Part shown: positions 15,725 to 26,868 of the stretch, in pieces
How the letters are laid out: each line of letters starts with the position of its first letter
Numbering within the stretch: position 1 is the first letter of the stretch
NCBI RefSeq assembly: GCF_003259315.1
Contig: NZ_QLLT01000020.1
Location: 1-64,000 of the forward strand
DNA length: 64,000 bases
Direction: 5' to 3'
Source: Kitasatospora sp. SolWspMP-SS2h
GTDB taxonomy: Bacteria; Actinomycetota; Actinomycetes; Streptomycetales; Streptomycetaceae
Notes under the pieces: model-generated
Told to the model about the DNA's origin: nothing
Seen by the model: the letters and a program-made list of their open reading frames with translations, nothing else
The model's database searches: none
Position numbers and translations under genes: made by a program

Positions 15725-17005
15725 TCAGCCCTTGAAGCGCGGGAAGGAGGAGCGGCCCGCGTACTCGGCGGCGTCGTCGAGGATCTCCTCGATGCGCAGC
15801 AGCTGGTTGTACTTGGCGACGCGCTCGGAGCGGGCCGGGGCGCCGGTCTTGATCTGGCCGCAGTTGGTGGCGACGGCGAGGTCGGCGATGGTGACGTCCT
15901 CGGTCTCGCCGGAGCGGTGCGACATCATGCAGCGGTAGCCGTTGCGCTGGGCCAGCTCGACGGCGTCCAGGGTCTCGGTGAGCGAGCCGATCTGGTTGAC
16001 CTTGACCAGCAGGGCGTTGGCGGTGCCGGTCTCGATGCCCTTGCGCAGGCGCTCCGGGTTGGTGACGAACAGGTCGTCGCCGACCAGCTGGACCTTGTCG
16101 CCCAGCGCGTCGGTGATGGCCTTCCAGCCGTCCCAGTCCGACTCGTCCAGCGGGTCCTCGATGGAGACCAGCGGGTAGTCGGCGACCAGCTCGGCGTAGT
16201 ACGAGATCAGGTCGGCGGCGGAGAGCGCCTTGCCCTCGAACTGGTAGGCGCCGTCCTTGTAGAACTCGGAGGCGGCGACGTCCAGGGCGAGCGCGACGTC
16301 CTTGCCCGGGGTGTAGCCGGCCTTCTTGATGGCCTCGGTGATGAGGTCGAGGGCCTCGCGGTTGGAGTCCAGGTTCGGGGCGAAGCCGCCCTCGTCGCCC
16401 AGGCCGGTGGAGAGCCCGCGCTCCTTCAGCACGCCCTTGAGGGTGTGGTAGACCTCGACGCCCCAGCGGACGGCCTCGGAGAAGGACTCCGCGCCGATCG
16501 GGGCGATCATGAACTCCTGGATGTCGACGTTGGAGTCCGCGTGCGAGCCGCCGTTGAGGATGTTCATCATCGGGACGGGCAGCACGTGGGCGTTCGGGCC
16601 GCCCAGGTAGCGGAACAGCGGCAGGTCGCTGGCCTCGGAGGCGGCGTGCGCCACGGCGAGCGAGACGCCGAGGATGGCGTTGGCGCCGAGCGAGGACTTG
16701 TCCGGGGTGGCGTCCAGGTCGAGCATGGCCTGGTCGATCAGGCGCTGCTCGGTGGCGTCGTAGCCGACCAGCTCGGGGCCGATCTGCTCGATCACGGCGA
16801 GGACGGCCTTCTCGACGCCCTTGCCGAAGTAGCGGTTCTTGTCGCCGTCGCGGAGCTCCAGCGCCTCGAAGGCACCGGTGGAGGCACCCGACGGGACGGC
16901 CGCGCGACCGGTGCTGCCGTCGTCGAGACCGACCTCGACCTCGACCGTGGGGTTGCCGCGGGAGTCGAGGATCTCACGGGCTACGACGACATCAATGGAC
17001 GGCAC
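15725..17005 (-). CDS. eno: Enolase
   Basis: 426 residues, standard length. It converts 2-phosphoglycerate to phosphoenolpyruvate in glycolysis. Motifs: REILDSRGNPTVEVEV at the start, GASTGAFEALELRDGD, the catalytic Glu region GLGDEGGFAPNL, Mg2+ ligands in LALDVAAS, SIEDPLDE and VGDDLFVTNP, and the catalytic Lys in LLVKVNQIGSLTE. The GTG at 17005 follows GGAGATG. It heads the eno-divIC-DUF501-ppx cluster. Confidence 0.97.
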   Translation of the reverse strand: MPSIDVVVAREILDSRGNPTVEVEVGLDDGSTGRAAVPSGASTGAFEALELRDGDKNRYFGKGVEKAVLAVIEQIGPELVGYDATEQRLIDQAMLDLDATPDKSSLGANAILGVSLAVAHAASEASDLPLFRYLGGPNAHVLPVPMMNILNGGSHADSNVDIQEFMIAPIGAESFSEAVRWGVEVYHTLKGVLKERGLSTGLGDEGGFAPNLDSNREALDLITEAIKKAGYTPGKDVALALDVAASEFYKDGAYQFEGKALSAADLISYYAELVADYPLVSIEDPLDESDWDGWKAITDALGDKVQLVGDDLFVTNPERLRKGIETGTANALLVKVNQIGSLTETLDAVELAQRNGYRCMMSHRSGETEDVTIADLAVATNCGQIKTGAPARSERVAKYNQLLRIEEILDDAAEYAGRSSFPRFKG

Positions 17006-17150
17006 GAGGCATCTCCTAGCGGAAGCGGATGTGTGGTCGTTACGACCAGAGCCTAGCCGCACAGCGCGCCGCGGCCACGCCCGGCCGGGCCCCGTCTCAC
17101 GCTGTGGCCCGGCTACTCGCCGGTAGTTCACCTGTTTGACGGCCGGTCCG

Positions 17151-17193
17151 CCGCTCCCGGTGGCGCGAACTGCTCGGCGCGCGCCGGGAGCGG
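17151..17193 (-). terminator. Hairpin downstream of rpfA
   Basis: A 10-bp perfect stem CCGCTCCCGG / CCGGGAGCGG with a 23-base GC-rich loop. It lies about 140 bases beyond the rpfA stop codon and upstream of eno, so it probably ends the rpfA transcript. Confidence 0.65.
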
Positions 17194-17267
17194 ACGGGGC
17201 GTCAGGGGACGCGGCCCCCGTCGGGGCGGCGGCGGGACCTCGTCAGGTCCGCGGGCCTCGCGTCCCG

Positions 17268-17315
17268 GATGCCGGACCGGGTGCCGGACCGGATGCCGAG
17301 CCGGGTGCCGGGTCC
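17268..17315. repeat. Degenerate 12-bp tandem repeat after rpfA
   Basis: Four head-to-tail units of the form G(A/G)TGCCGGACCG (GATGCCGGACCG, GGTGCCGGACCG, GATGCCGAGCCG, GGTGCCGGGTCC), lying just past the rpfA stop codon. Confidence 0.8.
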
Positions 17316-17331
17316 GGCGCGGGCCCCGGCG

Positions 17332-18024
17332 TCAGAGGGCGAGCACCTGTCCGGGCAGGATCAGGTCGGGGTCGGCGCCGATCAGCTGCCGGTTCGCCCG
17401 GTAGATCCACTCCCAGCCGCCGGCCACGTGCTGCGCGGCGGCGATGGCGGAGAGCGTGTCGCCGCCCTGGACGGTGTAGCCGCCGGCGGCGCCCTGCGGG
17501 GCCGGCTGGGGGGCCTGGGGCGCGTCCTGGGGGTCGGCGGCGGTCTCGGCCGGCCGCTTCGACGGCGCGTCCTGCGGCTGCCGGGGGGCGGCCGGGCGCT
17601 CCTCGGAGCGCGAGGCGGTGTCGGCGGACACCTCGGCGGGCGCGCCGCCCTTGACCAGTCCGGCCCGCTTGGAGCAGACCGGCCAGGCGCCGGGGCCCTG
17701 GGAGGCGAGCACCCGCTCGGCCACCGCGATCTGCTGGGAGCGGCTGGCCTGGTCGGCGCGGGCCGCGTACTGGCCGCCGCCGTAGGCGCGCCAGGTGGAG
17801 GAGGTGAACTGCAGGCCGCCGAAGAACCCGTTCCCGGTGTTGATGCCCCAGTTCCCGCCGCTCTCGCACTGGGCCACGCGGTCCCAGGTGTCGACGGGTG
17901 CCGCGACCGCCCCGGTGGCGGCCAACAGGGGGAGTGCCAGGCCGACCGAGGCCACGCCGGCGGCGGCGATGACCTTCTCGGCCTTGGTACTACGGGGGTG
18001 ACGAGCAGTGTGGGTGAACAGCAC
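17332..18024 (-). CDS. rpfA: Resuscitation-promoting factor-like secreted muralytic protein with LysM
   Basis: 230 residues. An N-terminal signal peptide (residues ~17-40, GVASVGLALPLLAATGAVAA) is followed by a Rpf transglycosylase-like domain (WDRVAQCESGGNWGINTGNG, then FFGGLQFTSSTWRAYGG, RADQASRSQQIAVAERVL and QGPGAWPVC). The catalytic Glu is the E of CESGG. A Pro/Ala-rich linker leads to a C-terminal LysM (YTVQGGDTLSAIAA to LIGADPDLILPGQVL). It cleaves peptidoglycan during spore germination and growth. The GTG at 18024 follows GAGAGGAT and matches the usual VLFTHTARH start. A c-di-AMP riboswitch lies directly upstream. Confidence 0.93.
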   Translation of the reverse strand: MLFTHTARHPRSTKAEKVIAAAGVASVGLALPLLAATGAVAAPVDTWDRVAQCESGGNWGINTGNGFFGGLQFTSSTWRAYGGGQYAARADQASRSQQIAVAERVLASQGPGAWPVCSKRAGLVKGGAPAEVSADTASRSEERPAAPRQPQDAPSKRPAETAADPQDAPQAPQPAPQGAAGGYTVQGGDTLSAIAAAQHVAGGWEWIYRANRQLIGADPDLILPGQVLAL

Positions 18025-18035
18025 GGGACATCCTC

Positions 18036-18195
18036 TCCGCACGCCTGCGAGGTGAGCTGTCGGGTTCGGACCGGGAGGCTGGCCCGGCCGCCGGACGGTC
18101 CGGGCGCGCTTGCGCCCGTTGCTCGGCGGCTTCACCCCAAGCCGTTGGGACTACGGCGTTCACACTGGTTCCCCCACTCCTGTCCGGTACCTGGT
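18036..18195 (-). promoter_or_regulatory. ydaO/yuaA c-di-AMP riboswitch in the rpfA leader
   Basis: Read on the reverse strand, the leader has the conserved ydaO blocks in order: GGGGGAACCA (18175-18166), TTGGGGTGAA (18140-18131), a variable GC hairpin, then CCGAACCCGACAGCTCACCT and CGCAGGC (18069-18043), ending at the rpfA ribosome site. In streptomycetes this element is known to shut off rpfA expression when c-di-AMP is high. The exact outer stem ends are approximate. The remaining intergenic bases to 18458 (with AT-rich 18260-18340) contain the presumed promoter and the region beyond the P450 stop. Confidence 0.92.
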
Positions 18196-18458
18196 CGGTG
18201 GCCCGAGGACGCGGCGGACAGGACTCGGCGTGCCGCGATCGGGGCCCGCAGCTGCGGGCATGTCGGAGAGTAAGCAAAGCTGACGAGCAATCACAAGCTC
18301 ATATCACCATGATCACGCCGAAATCACGGAAATTCTCCATTCGTCGGCGAACGATCCAGGTATGTCCGGATTCGTCCCGGACGGGAGTGCGACGCGCGCG
18401 CCCGCCCCGGCGCGTCGCCGGCCGGGCGCGGCGGCGTGTCGCGGGCGCTGAAACGGCG

Positions 18459-19703
18459 TCAGCGGGGCGTGAAGGAGACCGGGAGGTCGCGCAGGCCGCG
18501 CATGATCAGCCCGCCCCGCCAGCGCAGCTCGGCCGGATCGGCGGCCAGCCGGACGTCCGGGAGCCTGGTCAGCAGGCTGCCGATCGCGCGCTGCCCCTCA
18601 AGCCGGGCCAGCGGGGCGCCGATGCAGTAGTGGATGCCGTGGCCGAAACCCAGGTGCGGATTGTCCTGCCGGGCCAGGTCGAGGGTGTTCTCGGCGGCGA
18701 ACCGGGCCGGGTCGCGGTCCGCCGCGGCCAGCACCACCAGCACCGGGTCGCCGACCGGGACGTCCACCCCGCCGATGGTCAGCGGCGCGGTGGCGAAGCG
18801 CCAGGTCGCCAGCTCCACCGGGCCGTCGTAGCGCAGGAGTTCCTCGATCCCGGTGGCCAGCAGGCCGGACTCGCCGCGGGCCAGCGAGTCCTGCAGCAGG
18901 GTGAGCTGGCCGGGGTCGCGCAGCAGCGCGTGCATCCCGTTGCCGATGAGGTTGATGGTGGTCTCGAAGCCGGCGAACAGCAGGATGAAGGCCATCGCCG
19001 CGGCCTCGTTCTCGGTCAGGTGCTCGCCGTGGTCACCGGCCCGGATCAGGCCGGAGATCAGGTCGTCGCCGAGGTCGGCCCGCTTGCGGTGGATCAGGTC
19101 GGCCAGGTAGCCGCGGATCTGCTTGACCGCGCGGCCCACCCCTCCCCTCTTGCCGCCGGTATGCCGGATCATCATGCCGGCCCAGTCTCGCAGGTCGTCC
19201 TGGTCCTCCTCGGGGACGCCGAGCAGGTCGCAGATCGCGTAGATGGGGAGCGGGAAGGCGAACTCGTGGATCAGGTCGGCCTCGCCGCGGGCCGCGAAGG
19301 AGTCGATCAGCCGGTCGGTGAGCTGCTGCACCCGCGGCTCGAACGCGGCCACCCGGCGTGGGGTGAACGCCTTGGAGACCAGCCGGCGCAGCCGGGTGTG
19401 GTCGGGCGGGTCGATGTTCAGCAGGTGGGTCATCAGGTCGGCCTGCCGTTCGCCGGGGATGCCGACCCGGCCGCTGCGGTGGGCCTGTTCGCTGTGGTGC
19501 GCCGGGTTCTTGGAGAGCCGGGCGTCCGCCAGCGCCTGCCGGGCGTCCGCGTAGCGGGTGACCAGCCAGGCGTCGACCCCGCTCGGCAGGGTGGTGCGGT
19601 GCACCGGCGCGTGCTCCCGCAGCCAGGCGTACGCCGGGTAGGGGTCGGCCGCGAACTCCCAGGTGAAGAGTTGCGGGTGGGCGGCGTGGGGCTGATCTGG
19701 CAT
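18459..19703 (-). CDS. Cytochrome P450
   Basis: 414 residues, soluble bacterial class. The I-helix LLFAGFETTINLI supplies the oxygen-activation Glu-Thr pair, the K-helix is EELLR, and the heme loop FGHGIHYCIGAPLAR has the ligand Cys. It uses ferredoxin and ferredoxin reductase for electrons; neither is encoded next to it. It resembles the large CYP107-like actinobacterial group, but the substrate cannot be inferred. No biosynthetic cluster surrounds it, suggesting a house-keeping or orphan oxygenase. Confidence 0.94.
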   Translation of the reverse strand: MPDQPHAAHPQLFTWEFAADPYPAYAWLREHAPVHRTTLPSGVDAWLVTRYADARQALADARLSKNPAHHSEQAHRSGRVGIPGERQADLMTHLLNIDPPDHTRLRRLVSKAFTPRRVAAFEPRVQQLTDRLIDSFAARGEADLIHEFAFPLPIYAICDLLGVPEEDQDDLRDWAGMMIRHTGGKRGGVGRAVKQIRGYLADLIHRKRADLGDDLISGLIRAGDHGEHLTENEAAAMAFILLFAGFETTINLIGNGMHALLRDPGQLTLLQDSLARGESGLLATGIEELLRYDGPVELATWRFATAPLTIGGVDVPVGDPVLVVLAAADRDPARFAAENTLDLARQDNPHLGFGHGIHYCIGAPLARLEGQRAIGSLLTRLPDVRLAADPAELRWRGGLIMRGLRDLPVSFTPR

Positions 19704-19763
19704 GTCTTGACCGTATCCGGAAGCGCCACCGCGTGAGTCTGGTCACCTGGTGGGTATTCCCTG

Positions 19764-19791
19764 TTGCGGAGCGTCGGGGCGAGCCTACGAT
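19764..19791 (+). promoter_or_regulatory. Candidate vegetative promoter of the SDR-like gene
   Basis: TTGCGG (19764-19769) and TACGAT (19786-19791) separated by 16 bases, 67 bases before the ATG at 19858. Good match to the HrdB-type consensus; not experimentally supported. Confidence 0.5.
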
Positions 19792-19857
19792 CCTCCGATA
19801 ACCACAGTGGGCGGCGTGCGGGCCGGCCACGGGTTCGCTCGGAAAGGGGAGCTGACC

Positions 19858-20277
19858 ATGCGAGTAGCCGGTGCAGTGGTGGTCATCGCGGTGCTCGACG
19901 GAGGCTCGGGGGCCGACCTGGCCCGCAGGTTCTCCGCCGCCGGCGCCGCCGGTCTGCTCATCGCCGATCTGCGCCCCGGCGTCGCCGAGGACCTGGCCGC
20001 CGAACTCGACCGCCCCGGCTGCCCGGTGGTCGGCGTCTCCGGCGACGTCCACCGCCCGGCGGACATCGCCGCGCTGGTCGACACCGCCGTCAAGCACCTG
20101 GGCCCGATCGACCTGTTCGCGGTGGCCGGGCCGGACGGCGAGCGGATCGTCCAGCTCGCCGAACTGCCCCTCCACCTCGACCCGCTGGCCGAACTGCTCG
20201 CCCTGGTCGGCGAGGCCATCGGCGAGGTGATCCCGGCCCAGCGCCGGCCCGTCGCGGACGTCCCGCTGGCCGGCTAG
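19858..20277 (+). CDS. Short degenerate SDR-like protein
   Basis: 139 residues, about half a normal short-chain dehydrogenase. The N-terminal half looks like an SDR Rossmann fold: VVVIAVLDGGSGADLARRF, the AAGLLIADL strand, VVGVSGDVHRPADIAALVD and HLGPIDLFAVAGP. The canonical TGxxxGxG loop is altered (LDGGSGAD) and there is no YxxxK active-site motif because the chain ends early. It is unlikely to be an active dehydrogenase. A good ribosome site (AAGGGGAG) and promoter argue that it is expressed, so it may have been repurposed, or be a decayed remnant. Confidence 0.7.
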   Translation: MRVAGAVVVIAVLDGGSGADLARRFSAAGAAGLLIADLRPGVAEDLAAELDRPGCPVVGVSGDVHRPADIAALVDTAVKHLGPIDLFAVAGPDGERIVQLAELPLHLDPLAELLALVGEAIGEVIPAQRRPVADVPLAG

Positions 20278-20290
20278 CCCGCCCCCCTCG

Positions 20291-21286
20291 TCACTTCTCG
20301 GGCAGGCCCTCGGCGGAGCGGACCGCCGCGCGGTAGCGGCGGGCCGCCGCCCGCAGCGCCGCGTCCACGTCCACCCCCCGGTCGTAGCCGCGCTGCGCGA
20401 CCGCCAGCAGCAGCTCGCCCGCCGACTCCGCGGTCAGCTCGGCCGGCAGCTCGTACGGCGCGTCCGGCACGGCGGTGAAGTGCGCCCGGCGCACCCGGGA
20501 CACCAGCTTCGCCGCGTACGCCAGCGCGGGCAGGCCCGCCGGGACGCCGTCCAGCACCGACTCGCGCTGCTTCTCGGCCGCCTTCAGCTGCTCCCAGTTG
20601 GCCTCGGTCTCGGCGGAGCCGGACACGCTCACGTCGCCGAACACGTGCGGGTGGCGGTACATCAGCTTCTCGACGAGGTCGCCCGCGACGTCGTCGATCG
20701 AGAACGGGTCCTCGGCGTCCTCCTCGGCGATCCGGGCGTGGAAGAACACCTGGAGCAGCACGTCGCCGAGTTCCTCGCGCAGGGTCTCCCGGTCGCCCTC
20801 CTCGATCGCCTCGACCAGCTCGAACGCCTCCTCCACCAGGTACTTCACCAGGCTCCGGTGGGTCTGCTCGGCGTCCCACGGGCAGCCGCCGGGCGAGCGC
20901 AGCCGGTCCATCACGGAGGCCAGGTCCAGCAGCCGGGCGCCCGGCAGGTCGTACGAGCCCGGCAGCAGTTCGATCTCCGGGTGCTCGCCGGCCTCCTCCA
21001 CCGCGATCCGGGCCAGCGCGTCCGTCAGCCCCGGGTCGCCGTCCGGGCTCTCCAGCCAGAGCGCCGGGGCCTCGGCCAGCAGCCGCCGGGCCAGCGCCGG
21101 GGCCGGGGGCCGCTCGATCACCTCCGGCTCGACGCCCGCCGCCCGCAGCGCGGCCAGCTGCGGGTGGTCCGCGACCCCGGCCAGCACCTTCGGCGCGGAC
21201 CGGAGCGCCTCCCAGGCGGGCCAGGACAGCAGGCCGGGGGCGACGCGGTGGGTGGTGGTCAGCAGGATCAGCTTCGGAGTCTCCAC
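20291..21286 (-). CDS. mazG: Nucleoside triphosphate pyrophosphohydrolase MazG
   Basis: 331 residues. The C-terminal half has a MazG domain with the metal-binding pattern EEAFELVEAIEEGD and EELGDVLLQVFFHA, plus the family motif SPGGCPWDAEQTHRSLVKYL. The N-terminal ~115 residues are a tetrapyrrole-methylase-like remnant typical of actinobacterial MazG. It removes non-canonical NTPs. The GTG at 21286 is chosen from the conserved VETPKLILL start. It converges with the short SDR-like gene (13 bases apart). Confidence 0.92.
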   Translation of the reverse strand: METPKLILLTTTHRVAPGLLSWPAWEALRSAPKVLAGVADHPQLAALRAAGVEPEVIERPPAPALARRLLAEAPALWLESPDGDPGLTDALARIAVEEAGEHPEIELLPGSYDLPGARLLDLASVMDRLRSPGGCPWDAEQTHRSLVKYLVEEAFELVEAIEEGDRETLREELGDVLLQVFFHARIAEEDAEDPFSIDDVAGDLVEKLMYRHPHVFGDVSVSGSAETEANWEQLKAAEKQRESVLDGVPAGLPALAYAAKLVSRVRRAHFTAVPDAPYELPAELTAESAGELLLAVAQRGYDRGVDVDAALRAAARRYRAAVRSAEGLPEK

Positions 21287-21343
21287 GGGGTCGAACCTAC
21301 CGGGAGGCGCCGGCCGCGCGGGACGTGCCCGCCCGGCGCGGGG

Positions 21344-21700
21344 TCAGTGCCGGCGGCGGGCCCTGGAGAGCAGCACCAGCAGGCCGGCCAGGGCGCAGCC
21401 GAGGGCGGCCAGGCCGATCAGCGGGAGGGCGCCGGCGCTGCCGGTCCCGGGGAGGCGGCTGCCCTCCGGCGCGCCCGGGGCCGGGGCCGGGTCGGCGGCC
21501 GCCACCGGCCGGGCGGCGGTCGCCGGGCCCGGGTGGGCCGGCCGGACCGCCGCCGCCCGGACCACCGCCGGGCGCGGCCCGGGCGGCACGGCGGACGCGG
21601 CGGGGGACGCGGCGAGCGGCAGGAGCAGTCCGGCGGCGGCGGGCAGGACCGCGCACAGCGCGCGCAGCCTCCTCGACAGGGGGGAACGGCGCTGGAGCAC
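21344..21700 (-). CDS. Small secreted protein with LPxTG-like sorting signal
   Basis: 118 residues from the GTG at 21700 (GAGG upstream; an ATG 18 codons earlier lacks a ribosome site). It has a basic N-terminus and signal peptide to about residue 37 (LPLAASPAASA), a Pro/Ala-rich middle, and a C-terminal sorting-type signal: LPGTG, a hydrophobic run (ALPLIGLAALGCALAGLLVL) and the basic tail SRARRRH. This predicts sortase-mediated cell-wall attachment. No sortase gene is nearby. Function unknown. Confidence 0.68.
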   Translation of the reverse strand: MLQRRSPLSRRLRALCAVLPAAAGLLLPLAASPAASAVPPGPRPAVVRAAAVRPAHPGPATAARPVAAADPAPAPGAPEGSRLPGTGSAGALPLIGLAALGCALAGLLVLLSRARRRH

Positions 21701-21837
21701 GGACGGACCTCGCAACCGGTGCGACGGAGGGGCAGGGCTGCCCCACAGCCTCACCGGCCCGGCCGGGCCCGCCCGGGGGACACGGCGGTGGCGCGGGGCC
21801 GCTCACCCGTCCGGCGCAGGCCGGGCCGGAGCGGAAC

Positions 21838-21876
21838 GGGCCGGTGTGCCGGGCCGGTGTGCCGGGCCGGTGTGCC
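21838..21876. repeat. 13-bp tandem repeat
   Basis: Three perfect copies of GGGCCGGTGTGCC, 16 bases past the stop codon of the SurA-like lipoprotein gene (21892), in the space before the LPxTG-like gene. Confidence 0.88.
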
Positions 21877-21891
21877 GTACCGGCGCTGCGG

Positions 21892-22515
21892 TCAGAGCGT
21901 CCGGACGGTCTTCGGCAGCCAGTCCTCGGTGCTGTCGGTGAGGCCGATCCGGGCGGTGTCCCAGCTGCCGTAGCGCGGATTGACCTCGATGTGCAGGGCG
22001 GTGCCGGCGTCGACCAGCGCCTTGCGGATCGCGGCGTCGCCCTCGGCGCCGTTCGGGTCCTGGCCGCCGGCCAGCTTCATCAGGCCGATCTGCTGGCGGT
22101 AGAAGCCGTCGACGTCGCCGGTCGGGACGCCCTGCTTGGCGCGCAGCAGTTCGGCGAGCTTTTCCTCGCTGCCGACGGTCCGGGCGTCCGCGGTCCGGGC
22201 CCGGTCCACCTCGCTCTGGCTGACGTCGAGCCGGCGGTCCGCCAGGGCCCGGGCGACCACCTTGCCGAGCACCAGGTCGGAGACCGCGTGCCGGGCCAGG
22301 CCGGGCTGCTCCTCGGTGGCGGCCCCGTCCTGCGCGGCGCCGTCCCGGACGGCGGCGACCCGGGCCTCGACCTGGGCGATGCTGATCCGGTCGCCGCCGA
22401 CCACGGCGGCGGCCCCCTGGTGCGCCGGTGCCCCGCCGCAGGCGGTGAGCGCGGCGGCGGCGACCGCGACGCCGAGGGCGGCCCGCAGTCGGCGGGGGGA
22501 GCTGGTGCGGATCAC
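21892..22515 (-). CDS. SurA N-terminal domain-like lipoprotein
   Basis: 207 residues. A lipoprotein signal peptide ends in the lipobox LTAC (Cys26), followed by GGAPAHQGAAAVVGGDRISIAQVEARVAAV, the usual start of a SurA-N chaperone-like domain, and helices through about residue 150. No PPIase (parvulin) domain is present. It probably acts as an extracytoplasmic chaperone anchored to the membrane. It lies downstream of mfd in the same orientation. Confidence 0.85.
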   Translation of the reverse strand: MIRTSSPRRLRAALGVAVAAAALTACGGAPAHQGAAAVVGGDRISIAQVEARVAAVRDGAAQDGAATEEQPGLARHAVSDLVLGKVVARALADRRLDVSQSEVDRARTADARTVGSEEKLAELLRAKQGVPTGDVDGFYRQQIGLMKLAGGQDPNGAEGDAAIRKALVDAGTALHIEVNPRYGSWDTARIGLTDSTEDWLPKTVRTL

Positions 22516-22652
22516 TGGGGCCTCCTGGGCGGTGGAGCGCGGTCCGGTGGTGCTCTGCGTACGTGGCTGGGACGAACACTATTGAGCCCCGCCCCCGGGT
22601 GCCAGACCCCCGCGCCCGCCGGGCGCGGCGCCCGCCCGCGCCCGGTGCGGGA

Positions 22653-22696
22653 CGGGGGCGCCGGGGACGCCGTCCGGCCGTGCTCCGGCGCCCCCG
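22653..22696 (-). terminator. Terminator after mfd
   Basis: A 12-bp perfect stem CGGGGGCGCCGG / CCGGCGCCCCCG enclosing a smaller GGAC-GCC-GTCC hairpin, 23 bases beyond the mfd stop codon. Confidence 0.87.
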
Positions 22697-22718
22697 CGGG
22701 CGCTGCGCGGTCGCCGCG

Positions 22719-26327
<3,609 letters not shown>

Positions 26328-26868
26328 ACGTCAGTTTCTCCACGACGGGGAGTGGCCCGGCACAGGGGACGGCCGGGCAGCGCGACAGGCCCGGAACGCG
26401 GTGCGCCCGGGGGGTGTCCAGCCTACGCCGCGCCGCCGCCGCGCACGCGGCGCGGCGTCCCGACGGCGGCGCCGGGGCGACTCACCGGTATCCGGTCCGG
26501 CTCGTCCAGAGATCATGCGGCCGACACACTGCTGTCACTGTGCGTCCATGGTCACCGCGCACCATGGATGTCAGCGCAGGCCGCATCCAACCGTGGGGGA
26601 TGGCTGTGGAAGCGCGATCGCACCTCGATGGGGGTCGGGAGTGCGAAGGCCGGGCGGCCCTGGGTGGGGGCGCCCGTGCCACTCACGCCGAGGACCGCGG
26701 CGCCCGCTCCCGGGCGGCGCCGCGGGTCTCGGCGTCCTGGCGTTCCGGGCCCCGCGCGCCCCGCCCGCACCACTTCCGGCGAAGCCGCCCGCGCGAGGCG
26801 CGGCGCTCCGTACCCTCGTGTGAAGAAGGTGTGGGGACGCCGGTCATTTCCAGGGGGTTTGCTTCGTC
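26328..26868. other. Intergenic region between mfd and the sugar dehydrogenase gene
   Basis: A 541-base gap. The main structured element is the perfect inverted repeat TCCATGGT-N8-ACCATGGA (26545-26568), a likely regulator site or hairpin. Small open frames on both strands have atypical composition and no ribosome sites and are not accepted. A -10-like TACCCT lies at 26812-26817 upstream of the dehydrogenase gene. No other feature is evident. Confidence 0.45.
26545..26568. promoter_or_regulatory. Perfect 8-bp inverted repeat, candidate operator
   Basis: Arms TCCATGGT and ACCATGGA are separated by 8 bases (CACCGCGC). It lies 300 bases upstream of the nucleotide-sugar dehydrogenase and 217 bases upstream of the mfd start on the other strand. 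Arm spacing fits a dimeric regulator; no known consensus is recognised. Confidence 0.4.

Larger units (their letters stand above)
17006..17331. other. Intergenic region between rpfA and eno
   Basis: This holds the eno promoter region (a -10-like TAGGCT reads on the reverse strand near 17053-17058, without a clear -35), a terminator hairpin at 17151-17193 and a degenerate 12-bp tandem repeat at 17268-17315. No gene is supported. Confidence 0.45.
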
